A stretch of 64,000 nucleotides of DNA from Paenibacillus pinihumi DSM 23905 = JCM 16419 (GCF_000422505.1 NZ_KE383864.1:1017523-1081522); one strand, 5' to 3'. Numbered from the stretch's first letter, positions 38,826 to 49,605 are shown. The notes: a model not told the origin generated them from the sequence alone. Program-made: numbers and translations.

Positions 38826-39785
38826 CTATGAATTTTGCAGCGGCCTGAAGTGCTGTTCTGTTCGCACGAACCAATCCGGGTACGGGCAGATGATTTCTAC
38901 CGGGCTGCCTGTCCAGGGATGGAGGAATTGAAGGCGGCAGCCATGCAGCGCCTGTGTAGACAGCAGCTGCCCGCTCCCCCCATATAACCGGTCTCCAACC
39001 AGCGAATGTCCGATATGGCTGAGATGCACCCGAATTTGATGCGTCCTGCCAGTCTCCAGCCGGACATGAACGAGTGTAACCCCTTTAAAACGCCTTGCTA
39101 CCTCAACATGTGTAACCGCTGGCTGGCCTTCCTTTGAAACACGCCGTTTGGAGGCATGATGGCGGTCACGGCCGATCGGCAAATCGATAGTGAACTTCTC
39201 TTCCCGAACCTGTCCCTGTACAAGCGCTGCGTAATCCCGCTGGATTTGCTTTTGCCGCATTGCTTCATCAAGCTTCCACTGGGCAAAATCATTTTTGGCG
39301 TACAATACAGGACCGGATGTGTCTTCATCCAGACGATGAATATGCCGCAGATGAACATTCTGGCCAGTCAGCACGGCATGGCGCAGCACCGCCTCATCCA
39401 GTGTCCCGCTCTGGCCTGCTTCTGAAGGATGGACCGGCATGCCGACAGGTTTGCTGACAACCAGGCAATGATCATCCTCATACAAAATATCCGGCCCTTC
39501 CTCATCCCATGAAGCCATAGCCAGCACATAAAGCGGATGTCCGCTCAAATCATAGTCCTTGAACATCTGCAGCATGAGCTTATTGCGGTTTAATTTGATT
39601 CCACCGGTGGAATAGAGGCGGTTCAGCCACTTCTCGGGAAATTGCCCAAGTGAGATCAGCCATTGCCGAAGATGATGCGGGCTATCCCCATTTTCTTTCA
39701 ATTCCTGTACAACAGGCGAAGGGAGCGGCCATTCCAGCCACTCCCCCCTGCGTACAGCCTGATCAACATTAAGCTGTCGCTTCAT
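38826..39785 (-). CDS. RluA-family pseudouridine synthase
   Basis: A 319-residue RNA pseudouridine synthase. The catalytic Asp is in HIHRLDEDTSGPVLYAKN, with the KPVGMPVHP and GRTHQIRVHLSHIGHSLVGD motifs of the RluA/RluC/RluD group. An N-terminal S4-like or unrelated region covers about 1-85. The target uridine (rRNA or tRNA) cannot be assigned. It follows hemL after 15 bases and may share its transcript. Confidence 0.9.
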   Translation of the reverse strand: MKRQLNVDQAVRRGEWLEWPLPSPVVQELKENGDSPHHLRQWLISLGQFPEKWLNRLYSTGGIKLNRNKLMLQMFKDYDLSGHPLYVLAMASWDEEGPDILYEDDHCLVVSKPVGMPVHPSEAGQSGTLDEAVLRHAVLTGQNVHLRHIHRLDEDTSGPVLYAKNDFAQWKLDEAMRQKQIQRDYAALVQGQVREEKFTIDLPIGRDRHHASKRRVSKEGQPAVTHVEVARRFKGVTLVHVRLETGRTHQIRVHLSHIGHSLVGDRLYGGSGQLLSTQALHGCRLQFLHPWTGSPVEIICPYPDWFVRTEQHFRPLQNS

Positions 39786-39800
39786 AATAGCACTCCTTGC

Positions 39801-41108
39801 CTACAGACGGCGCAGCGCAAGCTCATGCGCAGCAATCGTCTGATCGATATCTTCTTCGGTATGTACCGCGGAGACGAACATGCCTTCGAACTGGGAAGGG
39901 GCAATGCTGATGCCCTGGTTCAGCAAGCTGGCGAATACCGCCTTGAACCGCTCCAAATCCGCTTGTTTGGCTGTATCGTAATTGATGACGTGGGTGTCGG
40001 TAAAAAATGGGCACACCATGGAACCGACACGGTTAATCGTGCAAGGGATACCGTGCTTTTGGGCATTTTGCTCAAGTCCCTGATGCAATCGTACGGCAAG
40101 CCTCTCCAGCTTCTCATACACTTCCGGCGTCAAAAGCTTCAGCGTAGTGTAGCCTGCTGCCATAGCGAGCGGATTGCCTGACAGAGTTCCTGCCTGATAA
40201 ATTGGCCCGCTTGGCGCCATCATCTCCATAATCTCACGCTTTCCGCCGTACGCGCCTACCGGAAGTCCGCCTCCGATGACTTTACCCATGCACGTCAAAT
40301 CCGGGGTTACACCGTACAATCCCTGCGCACTGTTGTAATGAACGCGGAAACCGGTCATCACCTCGTCAAAGATAAGCAGGCTGCCATATTGGCTGGTGAC
40401 CTCGCGCAGACCGGTCAGGAAGCCCGGCAGCGGAGGGACAACCCCCATATTGCCGGCAATCGGCTCCACGATGATACAAGCAATTTCCTCGCCAAAACGC
40501 TCAAACGCAAGCTTGACAGATTCCAAATCATTATAGGGAACCGTAATCGTGTGGGTTGCCACAGATTCGGGAACGCCCGGACTATCCGGCAAACCAAGTG
40601 TTGCCACACCGGAACCCGCTTTTATGAGGAGGCTGTCTGCATGTCCGTGATAGGAGCCCTCGAATTTCAGAATCTTCTGCCGCTTCGTATAGCCGCGTGC
40701 AAGACGAAGGGCGCTCATTGTAGCTTCCGTACCTGAATTAACCATCCGCACAATATCAACGGACGGCATCCGCTCCACAACAAGCTCAGCCATCTTCGTC
40801 TCCAGCTCCGTTGGAGCGCCGAAACTCGTTCCCTTCTCTGCTGTACGTTTTAATGCCTCTACCACCTCTGGGTGGGCGTGACCCATAATGAGAGGCCCCC
40901 AGGACAACACATAATCAATGTAGCTGTTGCCATCGATATCATAAACACGGGAGCCTGCTGCACGATCGACATATACGGGAGTCAGACCAACGGATTTAAA
41001 AGCGCGTACCGGAGAGTTGACCCCGCCGGGGATTACCTGCTTCGCCTTTTCAAAAGCTGCTTTGGAACGTTCGTCCGACCGGACTTTTTGATTTGCATTT
41101 GTATCCAT
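39801..41108 (-). CDS. hemL: Glutamate-1-semialdehyde 2,1-aminomutase
   Basis: About 435 residues of a fold-type I PLP enzyme making 5-aminolevulinate, the second step of the C5 heme pathway. It shows [28 protein letters not shown], the PLP-lysine region [15 protein letters not shown], and [16 protein letters not shown]. Start at the ATG 41108 behind AAAGGTG; a GTG three codons upstream is an alternative. 18 bases below hemB. Confidence 0.96.
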   Translation of the reverse strand: MDTNANQKVRSDERSKAAFEKAKQVIPGGVNSPVRAFKSVGLTPVYVDRAAGSRVYDIDGNSYIDYVLSWGPLIMGHAHPEVVEALKRTAEKGTSFGAPTELETKMAELVVERMPSVDIVRMVNSGTEATMSALRLARGYTKRQKILKFEGSYHGHADSLLIKAGSGVATLGLPDSPGVPESVATHTITVPYNDLESVKLAFERFGEEIACIIVEPIAGNMGVVPPLPGFLTGLREVTSQYGSLLIFDEVMTGFRVHYNSAQGLYGVTPDLTCMGKVIGGGLPVGAYGGKREIMEMMAPSGPIYQAGTLSGNPLAMAAGYTTLKLLTPEVYEKLERLAVRLHQGLEQNAQKHGIPCTINRVGSMVCPFFTDTHVINYDTAKQADLERFKAVFASLLNQGISIAPSQFEGMFVSAVHTEEDIDQTIAAHELALRRL

Positions 41109-41126
41109 CGCTCTCACACCTTTCGT

Positions 41127-42116
41127 TTATTTCAGCCAGCCTGTCGCATCTTTCGCATGGTAGGTAATAATCAAATCTGCGCCTGCGCGCTTAAGCCCAG
41201 TGAGCAGCTCAAGCACAATCGCTTTTTCATCAATCCAGCCGTTTTGGGCAGCAGCCTTTACCATGGAATACTCCGCACTGACATTATACGCCGCTACCGG
41301 CAGATCATAATTTTCTTTCAGCATCCGAATAACATCCATATACGCAAGAGCAGGCTTCACCATCAGCATATCTGCACCCTCTTGTACATCGGACTCCGCC
41401 TCACGCAGCGCTTCGCGCAAGTTCGCCGGGTCCATCTGATAGGATTTACGGTCGCCGAATTGTGGCGTGGAATGAGCCGCATCACGGAACGGTCCATAGA
41501 ATGCGGAGGCATACTTCACAGAATAGGACAAAATCGGAACTTGCTCATATCCTGCTGCATCCAGCCCTTCACGGATTGCATGAACAAATCCGTCCATCAT
41601 GTTGGAAGGCGCAATAATATCCGCTCCTGCTTCAGCCTGGGACACAGCTGTCTTCACAAGCAGCTCCAGTGAAGCATCGTTGACGATTTCCGCCTCTCCG
41701 GTGCGGGGGTGATGCTCGATTACGCCGCAATGGCCATGATCGGTAAATTGGCACAGGCAAGTATCGGCAATGACTACAAGCTCGGGAGCCCACTCCTTGA
41801 CCTTGCGTGTCGCCTGCTGCACAATCCCGTTATGATCATAGGCCGGCGAACCGGCCGCGTCCTTCTCTGCCGGAACTCCGAACAGCAGCACCGCTTGCAG
41901 TCCGGCGGCTGCAACCTCGCGAATTTCCTCTTCCAGACGGTCCAATGAAAAATGATAGACACCCGGCATAGACGGAATTTCTTCCTTTTTGTTGGTTCCC
42001 TCTGTGACAAAGATCGGATAAATAAAGTCATTCACTGTGACATACGTTTCACGGACAAGATTGCGCAGCGCGGCATTGCGCCGCAATCTCCGGTGTCTTA
42101 CAACTGGAAAGCTCAT
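41127..42116 (-). CDS. hemB: Porphobilinogen synthase (delta-aminolevulinate dehydratase)
   Basis: A 329-residue protein condensing two 5-aminolevulinates. The zinc-binding Cys cluster is [14 protein letters not shown]; the Schiff-base lysines are in [16 protein letters not shown] and [11 protein letters not shown]. The Cys-rich site marks it as the Zn-dependent form. It lies between cobA/hemD and hemL. Confidence 0.97.
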   Translation of the reverse strand: MSFPVVRHRRLRRNAALRNLVRETYVTVNDFIYPIFVTEGTNKKEEIPSMPGVYHFSLDRLEEEIREVAAAGLQAVLLFGVPAEKDAAGSPAYDHNGIVQQATRKVKEWAPELVVIADTCLCQFTDHGHCGVIEHHPRTGEAEIVNDASLELLVKTAVSQAEAGADIIAPSNMMDGFVHAIREGLDAAGYEQVPILSYSVKYASAFYGPFRDAAHSTPQFGDRKSYQMDPANLREALREAESDVQEGADMLMVKPALAYMDVIRMLKENYDLPVAAYNVSAEYSMVKAAAQNGWIDEKAIVLELLTGLKRAGADLIITYHAKDATGWLK

Positions 42117-42129
42117 TGGCTGGTCCCCC

Positions 42130-43689
42130 TTACTGTGATCTGGTTTGGCTACGGTAGGCGGCTACGGCATGAAGCAATCCTGCGATCGTAGCTTCCCCCG
42201 GCTCAATATGAACAGTCAATCCCGCCTCACGGACGGTTGCAGACGTTACGGGCCCTATGGAGGCAATGACTGCCCCCTCCAGCAACTTGACCGGGTCGGC
42301 AACGCCTTCTTGTGAAAGCCGCTTCAACAAATTTCTTACGGTAGAAGAGCTTGTAAATGTAATCATATGCACCTGCTTGTTCTCCAGCAGCTCGACAACA
42401 TTCTCTTCGCCGCCTTCGCCAAGCACGGATTCGTAGACATCGATTTCAATCGGTATCAGCCCACGCGCTTCAAGATGTCTTGGCAGCACTTCACGGGCAA
42501 GATCGCCACGTGGCAGGAGCACCTTCTGGCCTGCCTCCAGCTTGTCTACAAGATCATCCAACAGCCCCTCCGCCTGAAACTTCACGGGCAGCACGTCAAC
42601 CTGCAAGCCAAGGTCCTTCAGCCGCGAGGCTGTCTTTGGGCCGACGGCTGCAATCCGGGCCTTATAAAATCGCCGAATATCGATATTCAGCTTGCGAATC
42701 CACTCAAAGAAGTAGTCAACGCCGTTAGTGCTGGTGAACATGATCCAGTCATATTGTTCAGCGGCAGACAAAGCTTCTTGTATAGAAGCTACAATCTGCT
42801 CATCTTCAGGCTCCCGCAACTCGATGACCGGATACTCTAGCGGCTCCCCGCCCAGCGCCTCAATCTCATCAGCAAGCTCACTGGCTTGCGCTCTCGAGCG
42901 GGTTACAAGAACACGCGTCCCGAACAAAGGACGCCGCTCAACCCATTTCAGCTTCTCACGCTGTCTCACGACTTCACCTACGACGATTACGGCAGGAGGT
43001 TGAAAATCAGCCTCTTTTACCTGCTGCTCAATCGTCGCAAGTGTACCGACCAGCGTCTCCTGCTCGACTCGGGTCCCCCAGCGGATGAGAGCAACGGGAG
43101 TTTCCGGGTTTCTGCCGTGCTTTATAAGCTGGCCTGCAATATAACCGATTTTGGCTACACCCATCAAGAAAATAAGTGTCCCGGTTGCATTCGTTACCTT
43201 ATCCCAATAGATGGACTGGTCCAGCTTCTCCGGACTCTCGTGCCCGGTAATGATGGAAAGAGATGATGCCAAGTCCCGGTGTGTAACCGGAATGCCCGCA
43301 TAGGCGGGCACAGCGATAGCCGAGGTAATGCCCGGGATAATCTCATACTCAATGCCATTCTGCCGCAGCAGCTCGGCTTCCTCGCCGACACGGCCGAAGA
43401 TTGTCGGGTCACCGCCCTTCAAACGGGTCACCGTATTGCCCTCCAGTGCCAAATCCACAAGCAGCTGATTAATTTCTTCCTGCTTCATCGTATGACGGTC
43501 CGGCAGCTTGCCGACGTAGACCTTCTTCGTTCCCGGCTTTAGATGCCGCAGCAGACGCGGGCTTGCCAGCCGGTCATAGACGACCACATCGCTCGCTGCC
43601 AGACATTCCAATCCGCGGACCGTGATCAGCTTCGGATCACCAGGCCCAGCGCCTACCAGGTATACCTTCCCCTTATCCAACACATTCAT
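42130..43689 (-). CDS. cobA/hemD: Fused uroporphyrinogen-III methyltransferase / uroporphyrinogen-III synthase
   Basis: A 519-residue two-domain protein. The first half (about 1-250) is the SUMT that makes precorrin-2: [34 protein letters not shown]. The second half (about 260-510) is uroporphyrinogen-III synthase ([44 protein letters not shown]). The fusion feeds both heme and siroheme. Its ATG overlaps the hemC stop as ATGA. Such fusions occur in Paenibacillus and clostridia, while B. subtilis has separate genes. Confidence 0.95.
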   Translation of the reverse strand: MNVLDKGKVYLVGAGPGDPKLITVRGLECLAASDVVVYDRLASPRLLRHLKPGTKKVYVGKLPDRHTMKQEEINQLLVDLALEGNTVTRLKGGDPTIFGRVGEEAELLRQNGIEYEIIPGITSAIAVPAYAGIPVTHRDLASSLSIITGHESPEKLDQSIYWDKVTNATGTLIFLMGVAKIGYIAGQLIKHGRNPETPVALIRWGTRVEQETLVGTLATIEQQVKEADFQPPAVIVVGEVVRQREKLKWVERRPLFGTRVLVTRSRAQASELADEIEALGGEPLEYPVIELREPEDEQIVASIQEALSAAEQYDWIMFTSTNGVDYFFEWIRKLNIDIRRFYKARIAAVGPKTASRLKDLGLQVDVLPVKFQAEGLLDDLVDKLEAGQKVLLPRGDLAREVLPRHLEARGLIPIEIDVYESVLGEGGEENVVELLENKQVHMITFTSSSTVRNLLKRLSQEGVADPVKLLEGAVIASIGPVTSATVREAGLTVHIEPGEATIAGLLHAVAAYRSQTRSQ

Positions 43690-44621
43690 CCCCTAACCTG
43701 TGCCAGAATCTCTTCCGCACCCCGCTCACATAACAGCTCCGCTACCTGGATGCCCAAAGCGACCGGATCCGTACCGGAAGCTGCTTCCTTAAGCAGCACG
43801 TTGCCGTCAGGCGTGCCTACAGTTCCGGTCAGTTCAATCGTATGCTCATCCTTCATAACGGCATACGCTCCGATCGGAACCTGACAACCCCCGTTCAAAG
43901 TCCCGAGGAAGCTGCGCTCTGCGGCTACTGTACGGGCAGACAGCGGATCATTGTAAAGCGACAACAGATGGCGGACAGCATCATCTTCTTCCCGGCATTC
44001 AATTCCGAGTGCTCCCTGCCCGACAGCAGGGATACAGAGCTCCACAGGAATGTAGTCCGATATTTTATCGGTCCAGCCCATTCTTGTCAGTCCTGCAGCA
44101 GCGAGTACGATGGCATCAAAGCCTTCGGTCTCCAGCTTGCGGATGCGCGAGTCTATATTGCCTCTAATCCATTCAAGCTGCAAATCAGGACGCGCATGCT
44201 TGAGCTGGCACGAACGCCGCAGGCTGCTTGTTCCGACCTTCGCGCCGTGAGGCAAATCATAAAAGCCAAGTCCATTACGGGTAACCAGACAATCCCTTGG
44301 ATCTACACGCACAGGCACTGCTCCGTTCATCAGTCCGTCTTGGAGCGCATGCGGCATATCCTTCATACTGTGAACGGCGATATCGATCTCCTTATCCAGC
44401 AATGCCTGCTCAATTTCCTTGACAAATAGCCCCTTGCCGCCAACCTTCGACAGCGTCACATCGAGAATCCGGTCTCCTTTGGTGACAATCTTGCGAATTT
44501 CAAAGCTTAAGCCCAACTGATGCTGATCGCTGATTTTTTGCAGCTCGTCAATTACTTGTCCGGTCTGCGTCAACGCAAGCGCGCTCTGTCTTGTTCCCAC
44601 TATAATCGTTCTGCTGCTCAT
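43686..44621 (-). CDS. hemC: Porphobilinogen deaminase (hydroxymethylbilane synthase)
   Basis: A 311-residue protein polymerising four porphobilinogens. It shows [12 protein letters not shown] at the N-terminus, [21 protein letters not shown], and the dipyrromethane cofactor Cys in [13 protein letters not shown]. The start follows AAAGGGG. The upstream sirC frame runs 74 bases into this gene. It lies upstream of cobA/hemD. Confidence 0.97.
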   Translation of the reverse strand: MSSRTIIVGTRQSALALTQTGQVIDELQKISDQHQLGLSFEIRKIVTKGDRILDVTLSKVGGKGLFVKEIEQALLDKEIDIAVHSMKDMPHALQDGLMNGAVPVRVDPRDCLVTRNGLGFYDLPHGAKVGTSSLRRSCQLKHARPDLQLEWIRGNIDSRIRKLETEGFDAIVLAAAGLTRMGWTDKISDYIPVELCIPAVGQGALGIECREEDDAVRHLLSLYNDPLSARTVAAERSFLGTLNGGCQVPIGAYAVMKDEHTIELTGTVGTPDGNVLLKEAASGTDPVALGIQVAELLCERGAEEILAQVRG

Positions 44622-45282
44622 GGACTAGATGCCCCTTTCTCTTTACCTTTTGTTTTAGCTGTTCTATGTAAAGAATAAGCCGGCTTTCATTTTCGTCTTC
44701 CATATCTTCGGGGGGCGTGCAATGGATGGCCTCGCGCAGCAGCTTACGTCGCAGCCCGCTGTCTGAGACCTGCCGCATGATATGCCCGCGAAGCCTTCCC
44801 AGCCAGCGAACATAAGAAATCAAATCTTCATCATACCGCTCCGCCAGCTCATCCTTGATGCGCCCTGCATATGCCGGACTCGCCCCTGAAGTCGATACGG
44901 TCAGCACCAGAGGCCCGCGCCTGACAACAGCTGGAAGTATGAAGTCGCCTTCTTCCGCCTCATCTGCAACGTTCACAGGAATGCCTGCTCTGGCAGCTTC
45001 CTCAGCAATTTTAGCATTAACCTGTCTCTGATTGGTCAGTGCAAAGACAAGCATGGACCCGGTTAAATCACCGGACTCGTATTCTCTTGCCAGCAGCAGA
45101 ATCATTCCCTGCCTGGCAAGCTCTGCAAGGCTGGGAGTTACCGCAGGACTGACAAGAACGACCTCAGCTCCGCATTCGAGCAACCCCTGAACCTTCCGCT
45201 GTGCAACAGGGCCGCCGCCTGCCACCAGGCAGCGGCGGCCCTGTACGTTGAGCATAACCGGATAATAGGACTCCAAGCTCAC
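44548..45282 (-). CDS. sirC: Precorrin-2 dehydrogenase (SirC/Met8/CysG N-terminal type)
   Basis: A 244-residue protein with the NAD-binding motif [18 protein letters not shown] at the N-terminus, [39 protein letters not shown], and [17 protein letters not shown]. It oxidises precorrin-2 to sirohydrochlorin on the siroheme branch; whether it also inserts iron is unclear. The frame overlaps hemC by 74 bases, unusual in a cluster where neighbours overlap by four. The last 25 or so residues look unlike the family. Confidence 0.9.
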   Translation of the reverse strand: MSLESYYPVMLNVQGRRCLVAGGGPVAQRKVQGLLECGAEVVLVSPAVTPSLAELARQGMILLLAREYESGDLTGSMLVFALTNQRQVNAKIAEEAARAGIPVNVADEAEEGDFILPAVVRRGPLVLTVSTSGASPAYAGRIKDELAERYDEDLISYVRWLGRLRGHIMRQVSDSGLRRKLLREAIHCTPPEDMEDENESRLILYIEQLKQKVKRKGHLVHEQQNDYSGNKTERACVDADRTSN

Positions 45283-45321
45283 CGCCCCCTCAATACATCT
45301 TCATGGCGGCCTTCACTTATC

Positions 45322-46146
45322 TCAGGACAGCCAATTATGGAATTTGGACAATGAATTCAGGAATAGATTGGATATCAGAATTGTAAAAGCCGCGATGTTC
45401 CAGGCCGAGGTTTTGTAGCCTGGTCTCTGGAGCATGGTCCGGTGAAATAAATAGATGAAATAAAAGATAACAGCTATCGTCGAAGTAATAACTTTAAAAT
45501 CCAGCAGCAAGAATGCCTTGTCTTCAACAATAATGGAGGTTACGCCAACCGCCAAAGACAATACAAGCAGCGGAATGCCGATAATAACCGTTCGGAAAAC
45601 ATAACGGTCAATATTCTCCAGACTGGGAAGGCGTCTTACACTAACCGTCCATTTTTTGCGTCTGAGTCTGCTATGCAGAAATATATACATACAGGCAAAG
45701 ATGGCACTAATCGTAAATACGGCATAGGCACAAATGACGAGACTGATATGGAGGTACAACAAGGTAAGCGCCAAATCATGAGTGGCCAGCGGAATAAAGG
45801 ATTCCGGACGGCTAATTAAATTTAATACCAGCACAACAAATCCGACAACATTTATACAAAAGACCAAATATTCAATCCTGAAAAAACGGCTCATGATTAA
45901 TGAACTTGTGACGAGCAGCCAGGAAAAGAAAAATAAATATTCAAATAGAGTAAAAACATCCGAATGGATATGCACCAATAACTTATAGATCAAATAACCG
46001 GTTTGCAGCAGCCAAACGAAAATAAGCAGCCCTGTGCCCATCCGTTTCGCTCTCCGACTCGCATCAGCAGCATCGGAGAAATAAAACAGCAGGCTCAGGG
46101 CATACACATAGATCATAATGTCATAAAACATATTTTTAGTAATCAT
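45322..46146 (-). CDS. hemX: HemX/CcsA-like cytochrome c assembly membrane protein
   Basis: A 274-residue integral membrane protein with about eight hydrophobic helices, of the CcsA/HemX family. Helical segments include LSLLFYFSDAADASRRA and LTLLYLHISLVICAYAVFTI. HemX of B. subtilis lies at this position in hemAXCDBL and lowers HemA levels. CcsA-type heme handling is suggested by the fold, but a WWD heme motif is not evident. It starts 39 bases below hemA. Confidence 0.85.
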   Translation of the reverse strand: MITKNMFYDIMIYVYALSLLFYFSDAADASRRAKRMGTGLLIFVWLLQTGYLIYKLLVHIHSDVFTLFEYLFFFSWLLVTSSLIMSRFFRIEYLVFCINVVGFVVLVLNLISRPESFIPLATHDLALTLLYLHISLVICAYAVFTISAIFACMYIFLHSRLRRKKWTVSVRRLPSLENIDRYVFRTVIIGIPLLVLSLAVGVTSIIVEDKAFLLLDFKVITSTIAVIFYFIYLFHRTMLQRPGYKTSAWNIAAFTILISNLFLNSLSKFHNWLS

Positions 46147-46185
46147 AGGCGCCTCCCGAATGTTTGCGCCTGCCTTAGCCTTACC

Positions 46186-47595
46186 CTAGGTAACTGCGGC
46201 AGTCATACCGTTCACGGCCGACTGTGACGGTCGGGCATTGCCTTGTGCAGTAGTTTGCGACTTTAATCCATGTCTTGACGCAACTGCTTCTTTGTCTGCA
46301 AGACGCTCAGTCAGCTTGGCCTGTTCCAGCGGCTCTTCAAGGGCGAACAGCTTGACAAACAAGTCCATCGCTTCATCGGAACGCTTGTCATCCGCCATTT
46401 CCTTAATTCGTTGAATCGGATCGGATAACAGCTGATTGACAATACTCTTGGTCAGCTTGCGGATAACCTTCTGCTGGCGCTCGTCCAAATCAGGAAGCTT
46501 GTTCATCATGCTCTCCATCGTTTCGTCATGAATGGAGGCAGCCTTTTCCTGAAGCGTGCGAATTAGCGGGATAACACCAAGCGTCTTGTACCATTGCTTG
46601 AATATATTCATCTCCGATTCAATCATGGCCTCAATCTTGAGAGATTCCTTGCGACGCTGCTCCAGATTATTCTCCACAATTCCTTCCATATCGTCAATAT
46701 CATACAAGAACGTATTGTCCACGGCAGCAATAGCCGGATCAAGATCTCTTGGAACCGCGATATCGATCAGAAACAGCGGCCTTGAAGCCCGGCGCTTCAT
46801 CGCCTGGCTCACTTGTTCTTTTGTCAGCACGTAGCCTTCCGATCCTGTAGAGCTGATCACAATATCAACATCATGAAGCAGCAAGGCTGCCTCTTCCATC
46901 GTGCGCGGCTCTCCATTGAATTTGGAAGCAAGCGCTACAGCCCTGTCATATGTGCGGTTTACCACAATAACGCGGCTTGCGCCGTTGGCATACAGATGCT
47001 TGACCGTCAGTTCACTCATTTTGCCGGCACCGATAATCATCACTGTCTTTTTGTTGAACTGGCCAAAAATCCGCTTACCCAGCTCTACAGCGGCGTAACT
47101 GACCGAAACGGCCGTTTCGCCAATCATCGTCTCGGTATGGGCGCGTTTGGCCATCGTTACAGCCTGCTTAAACAGCATATTGAACAGCGTACCCGTCGTT
47201 TTTTGCTCTTGAGCGAGCAAAAACGCATTGCGGACCTGCCCTAATATCTGTGTCTCTCCGATCACCATCGAATCGAGGCCTGATGCCACCCGCATCAGAT
47301 GCTCAATCGCACGGTCATCTTCGTACATATATAAATGATTGGTAAACTCTACACGCGGGAGCTTAAACCACTGCTCCAGAAAACTGCGGATATAATGTCC
47401 GCATAAATGATGCCGATCTACAACCGCATAGATTTCCGTCCGGTTACAGGTCGCAACGATGACACATTCCATTATGCTTTTTGTCTGTTTGAGCTGCTTC
47501 AAAGCGAGCGGCAGCTCTTTATCGGAAAACGCGAATTGTTCTCTTACTTCAACCGGCGCTGTCCGATGGTTCAGACCAACCACAATAATGTGCAT
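46186..47595 (-). CDS. hemA: Glutamyl-tRNA reductase
   Basis: About 469 residues. It reduces glutamyl-tRNA to glutamate-1-semialdehyde, the committed heme step. It shows VVGLNHRTAPVEVREQFAF, the catalytic Cys in VATCNRTEIYAV, the NADPH site IGAGKMSELTVKHL, and the C-terminal dimerisation helix. The ATG at 47595 is placed after AGGTG. First gene of the heme cluster. The last 40 residues (SHGLKSQTTAQGN) are an Ala/Ser/Gln-rich tail not typical of the core family. Confidence 0.96.
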   Translation of the reverse strand: MHIIVVGLNHRTAPVEVREQFAFSDKELPLALKQLKQTKSIMECVIVATCNRTEIYAVVDRHHLCGHYIRSFLEQWFKLPRVEFTNHLYMYEDDRAIEHLMRVASGLDSMVIGETQILGQVRNAFLLAQEQKTTGTLFNMLFKQAVTMAKRAHTETMIGETAVSVSYAAVELGKRIFGQFNKKTVMIIGAGKMSELTVKHLYANGASRVIVVNRTYDRAVALASKFNGEPRTMEEAALLLHDVDIVISSTGSEGYVLTKEQVSQAMKRRASRPLFLIDIAVPRDLDPAIAAVDNTFLYDIDDMEGIVENNLEQRRKESLKIEAMIESEMNIFKQWYKTLGVIPLIRTLQEKAASIHDETMESMMNKLPDLDERQQKVIRKLTKSIVNQLLSDPIQRIKEMADDKRSDEAMDLFVKLFALEEPLEQAKLTERLADKEAVASRHGLKSQTTAQGNARPSQSAVNGMTAAVT

Positions 47596-47631
47596 CTGCA
47601 ATCACCTGCCTCGTCTAAGATTCTAAGAAAC

Positions 47632-47640
47632 ATTATAGCA
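47632..47640 (-). promoter_or_regulatory. Extended -10 promoter element of hemA
   Basis: TGCTATAATG on the minus strand: a perfect TATAAT with a TGN extension, 36 bases before the hemA start. No good -35 at 17 bases, as allowed for extended -10 promoters. Confidence 0.6.
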
Positions 47641-47882
47641 TAGTCAAAATACCTGTACTTTGCCATTTATGAATAAAGTATGAACCATCACTACTCTAGT
47701 GTGAGCGGCAGTACGCCTGCTTATACTCTATTTCAGGTAAAAAATAAAGTGACAGGCAGCATAATGAAATTCTCCGATTATTATTGAAAACCGATTTGTA
47801 CCGGTGGCAGAGAAGAGTCCCTCACTCACTTGTCATCATCTTAGTGCATGCCTCGATAACAGGCATAAGATATTCTTAAAAC

Positions 47883-47909
47883 AAAAAGCCATGGATAATT
47901 CCATGGCTT
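47883..47909 (-). terminator. Intrinsic terminator after speH
   Basis: The stem AAGCCATGGA/TCCATGGCTT is followed by TTTTTGTTTT on the minus strand, about 105 bases beyond the speH stop. The rest of 47641-48014 shows no gene that I can support. Confidence 0.88.
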
Positions 47910-48014
47910 CATTAAGATATAAGGAGAGTATACATGCCGTCCCTATACTGTCTTATATTCTACGTGAGCGGCGCCAACGATGCAGCATCCGGTTACACTT
48001 GAAACGCTGAAATG

Positions 48015-48413
48015 TTATACCAGCTCCGCCTGTTGCATAACAGGCTCTTCAACTTTAAGCTCGCCCATGCCGCGAACAAGTTTCTTCGCATGTACGGTCT
48101 TCGGCTTCAGTACAGACAACATATAATCAATGGCCATTTGTGGATCCACAGTCTCGCCGCAGGTGTAGCAATCCATTGCAGCAAAACCTTTCTCAGGATA
48201 CGTGTGAATAGAAAGATGACTTTCCGACAGCAAGACTAAAACCGTCGCCCCTTGAGGCTCGAATTGCTTGGCTTGAACTGAGAGTACAGTAGCGCCGCAA
48301 CTTTCCGCAGCTTCTACCATTTGGGCTTGTAAAAATTCCGCACTGTTCAAAAGCTCGAAGTCAACACCCCAAGTATCAACAGCAACGTGTCTTCCGAAAG
48401 TTGAGTATTCCAT
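48015..48413 (-). CDS. speH: S-adenosylmethionine decarboxylase proenzyme
   Basis: A 132-residue class 1B AdoMet decarboxylase supplying aminopropyl groups for spermidine. The self-cleavage site is LSESHLSIHTYPEKG, where the Ser after Glu becomes the pyruvoyl cofactor; the catalytic Cys is in AAMDCYTCG. The ATG at 48413 (MEYSTFGRHVAV) follows GGGGGAACC; the longer upstream frame is not needed. It forms a monocistronic unit with a long leader and its own terminator. Confidence 0.96.
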   Translation of the reverse strand: MEYSTFGRHVAVDTWGVDFELLNSAEFLQAQMVEAAESCGATVLSVQAKQFEPQGATVLVLLSESHLSIHTYPEKGFAAMDCYTCGETVDPQMAIDYMLSVLKPKTVHAKKLVRGMGELKVEEPVMQQAELV

Positions 48414-48770
48414 CTTCCGGTTCCCCCTTCCTAGGAATAAAATGTTTGAAAATTTCATCCGCTAGGACCTACGTCATTCACTACCCAAGGGAATAGTCTC
48501 TGAAAACATTCCATGTCCTGAGTGAATCCTGGTTCCTAATATTCTGTTCAACGAGAATAAAAATAACATCTATTGACCAGAAATGCAACAGTTTTTCAAA
48601 AATTAATCTGATTTATTTGCCCGGACGTTCAAGCTCCCAATACGCAGGTGATGAACGGCCCTACATAATCTATGCCTAAACCGCTGTGCGTGTGTATAAT
48701 CAGGCTTCATGCTTGAAGAACAAATATGTTTCAAAACATAAAAGGCTGAAATTGATTGGATATCTAAATA
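48414..48770. other. Long speH leader / intergenic stretch
   Basis: No gene is seen in these bases. On the minus strand a candidate promoter TTGCAT-N17-TATTTT lies near 48560-48590, leaving a leader of roughly 140 bases before speH. The leader contains GGAAT...ATTCC and CCTAGG-type short inverted repeats. No known riboswitch was recognised. Confidence 0.4.
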
Positions 48771-48794
48771 AAAAATGCCGCTCCGAAGAGCGGC
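48771..48794 (-). terminator. Intrinsic terminator after the conserved unknown gene at 48.8 kb
   Basis: The perfect stem GCCGCTC/GAGCGGC with a four-base loop is followed by ATTTTTTATTT on the minus strand, 18 bases below the stop of the gene at 48812. Confidence 0.93.
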
Positions 48795-48811
48795 AAAACC
48801 CAAATCAATTA

Positions 48812-49402
48812 CTATGCCTCAAGAATAAACAGCTTTTTGGCGTGTTCGCGAAGCCGCTCGTCAATAGCAGCAACTTCCTCCGCCTGCTTCGCCTGATTGC
48901 GCAAATCAAGCAGTTCATTAATCGCATTCTGATTGAATGCAATCTCCTGCTCGACGGTCAGGCTGGTAAACCGCTTCTCCAGCTGCCCCATCGTATTTTT
49001 CCATTCATATACAAGACGGGACTTGCCTTTAGAGGACTCGACGATTTTGTGTACTGCGCCGGAGACGTAATGATAGATCATCGTATAGTTAGGATAAATA
49101 CGGTTTACGATTGCATCTCCCTTGAACATGGAGACTGCTTTACGCATCGCATTCGTTAATTTTGGATATACCAAACGGCAGGAAAGCTCACCTACAAAGA
49201 GGTCTTCTTGTCGTTCAAACGTGAGGCGGATCTCCTCCTTGCCTGCATCGTCCTCCAAAACCAGCTCCTGATTGCCGCCATCAAGCACACGGACTTGCAT
49301 GCGGATATGCTGGTCACCGAAAAACCTGACAAACCTGGACATCTCTTCTTCTGTTAACTGCAGACGGGCTTTCACATACTCTGTGGCTAACCGCTGAGCC
49401 AT
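48812..49402 (-). CDS. Conserved-looking protein of unknown function
   Basis: A 196-residue soluble, charged protein that I do not recognise. It begins MAQRLATEYVKARLQLTEEE behind TGAGGAGA. The N-terminal 70 residues look like alternating beta strands with acidic loops; a middle part (VSMFKGDAIVNRIYPNYTMIYHY) precedes a helical, Glu/Lys/Gln-rich C-terminal half (about 135-196) that may form a coiled coil. There is no signal peptide or membrane helix. It has its own terminator and lies between ysxC and speH, where B. subtilis has the unrelated-looking ysxD. Good ribosome site, coding bias and terminator make it a real gene. Confidence 0.8.
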   Translation of the reverse strand: MAQRLATEYVKARLQLTEEEMSRFVRFFGDQHIRMQVRVLDGGNQELVLEDDAGKEEIRLTFERQEDLFVGELSCRLVYPKLTNAMRKAVSMFKGDAIVNRIYPNYTMIYHYVSGAVHKIVESSKGKSRLVYEWKNTMGQLEKRFTSLTVEQEIAFNQNAINELLDLRNQAKQAEEVAAIDERLREHAKKLFILEA

Positions 49403-49605
49403 AAAAATCTCCTCAATTCTTTAAACTTCCACGAATAGAATCACTTTCTGCCTAATCATAATTATACGTGATCCAAAAATAATATTCCTGCCGCCGAGTC
49501 CTGATATTTGAGCATATTTCAATAAAATCTTGAAAAATTCACGATAAGTCCGGGGATTTTTCCTGAATTCTCGCTTTTCGGGTTGAAGTTAACGCACTTG
49601 CTGCC

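Noticed and set aside
47804..48010. 68-residue plus-strand frame in the hemA-speH spacer
   Set aside because: It reads through the speH terminator hairpin and has no ribosome site or recognisable features.
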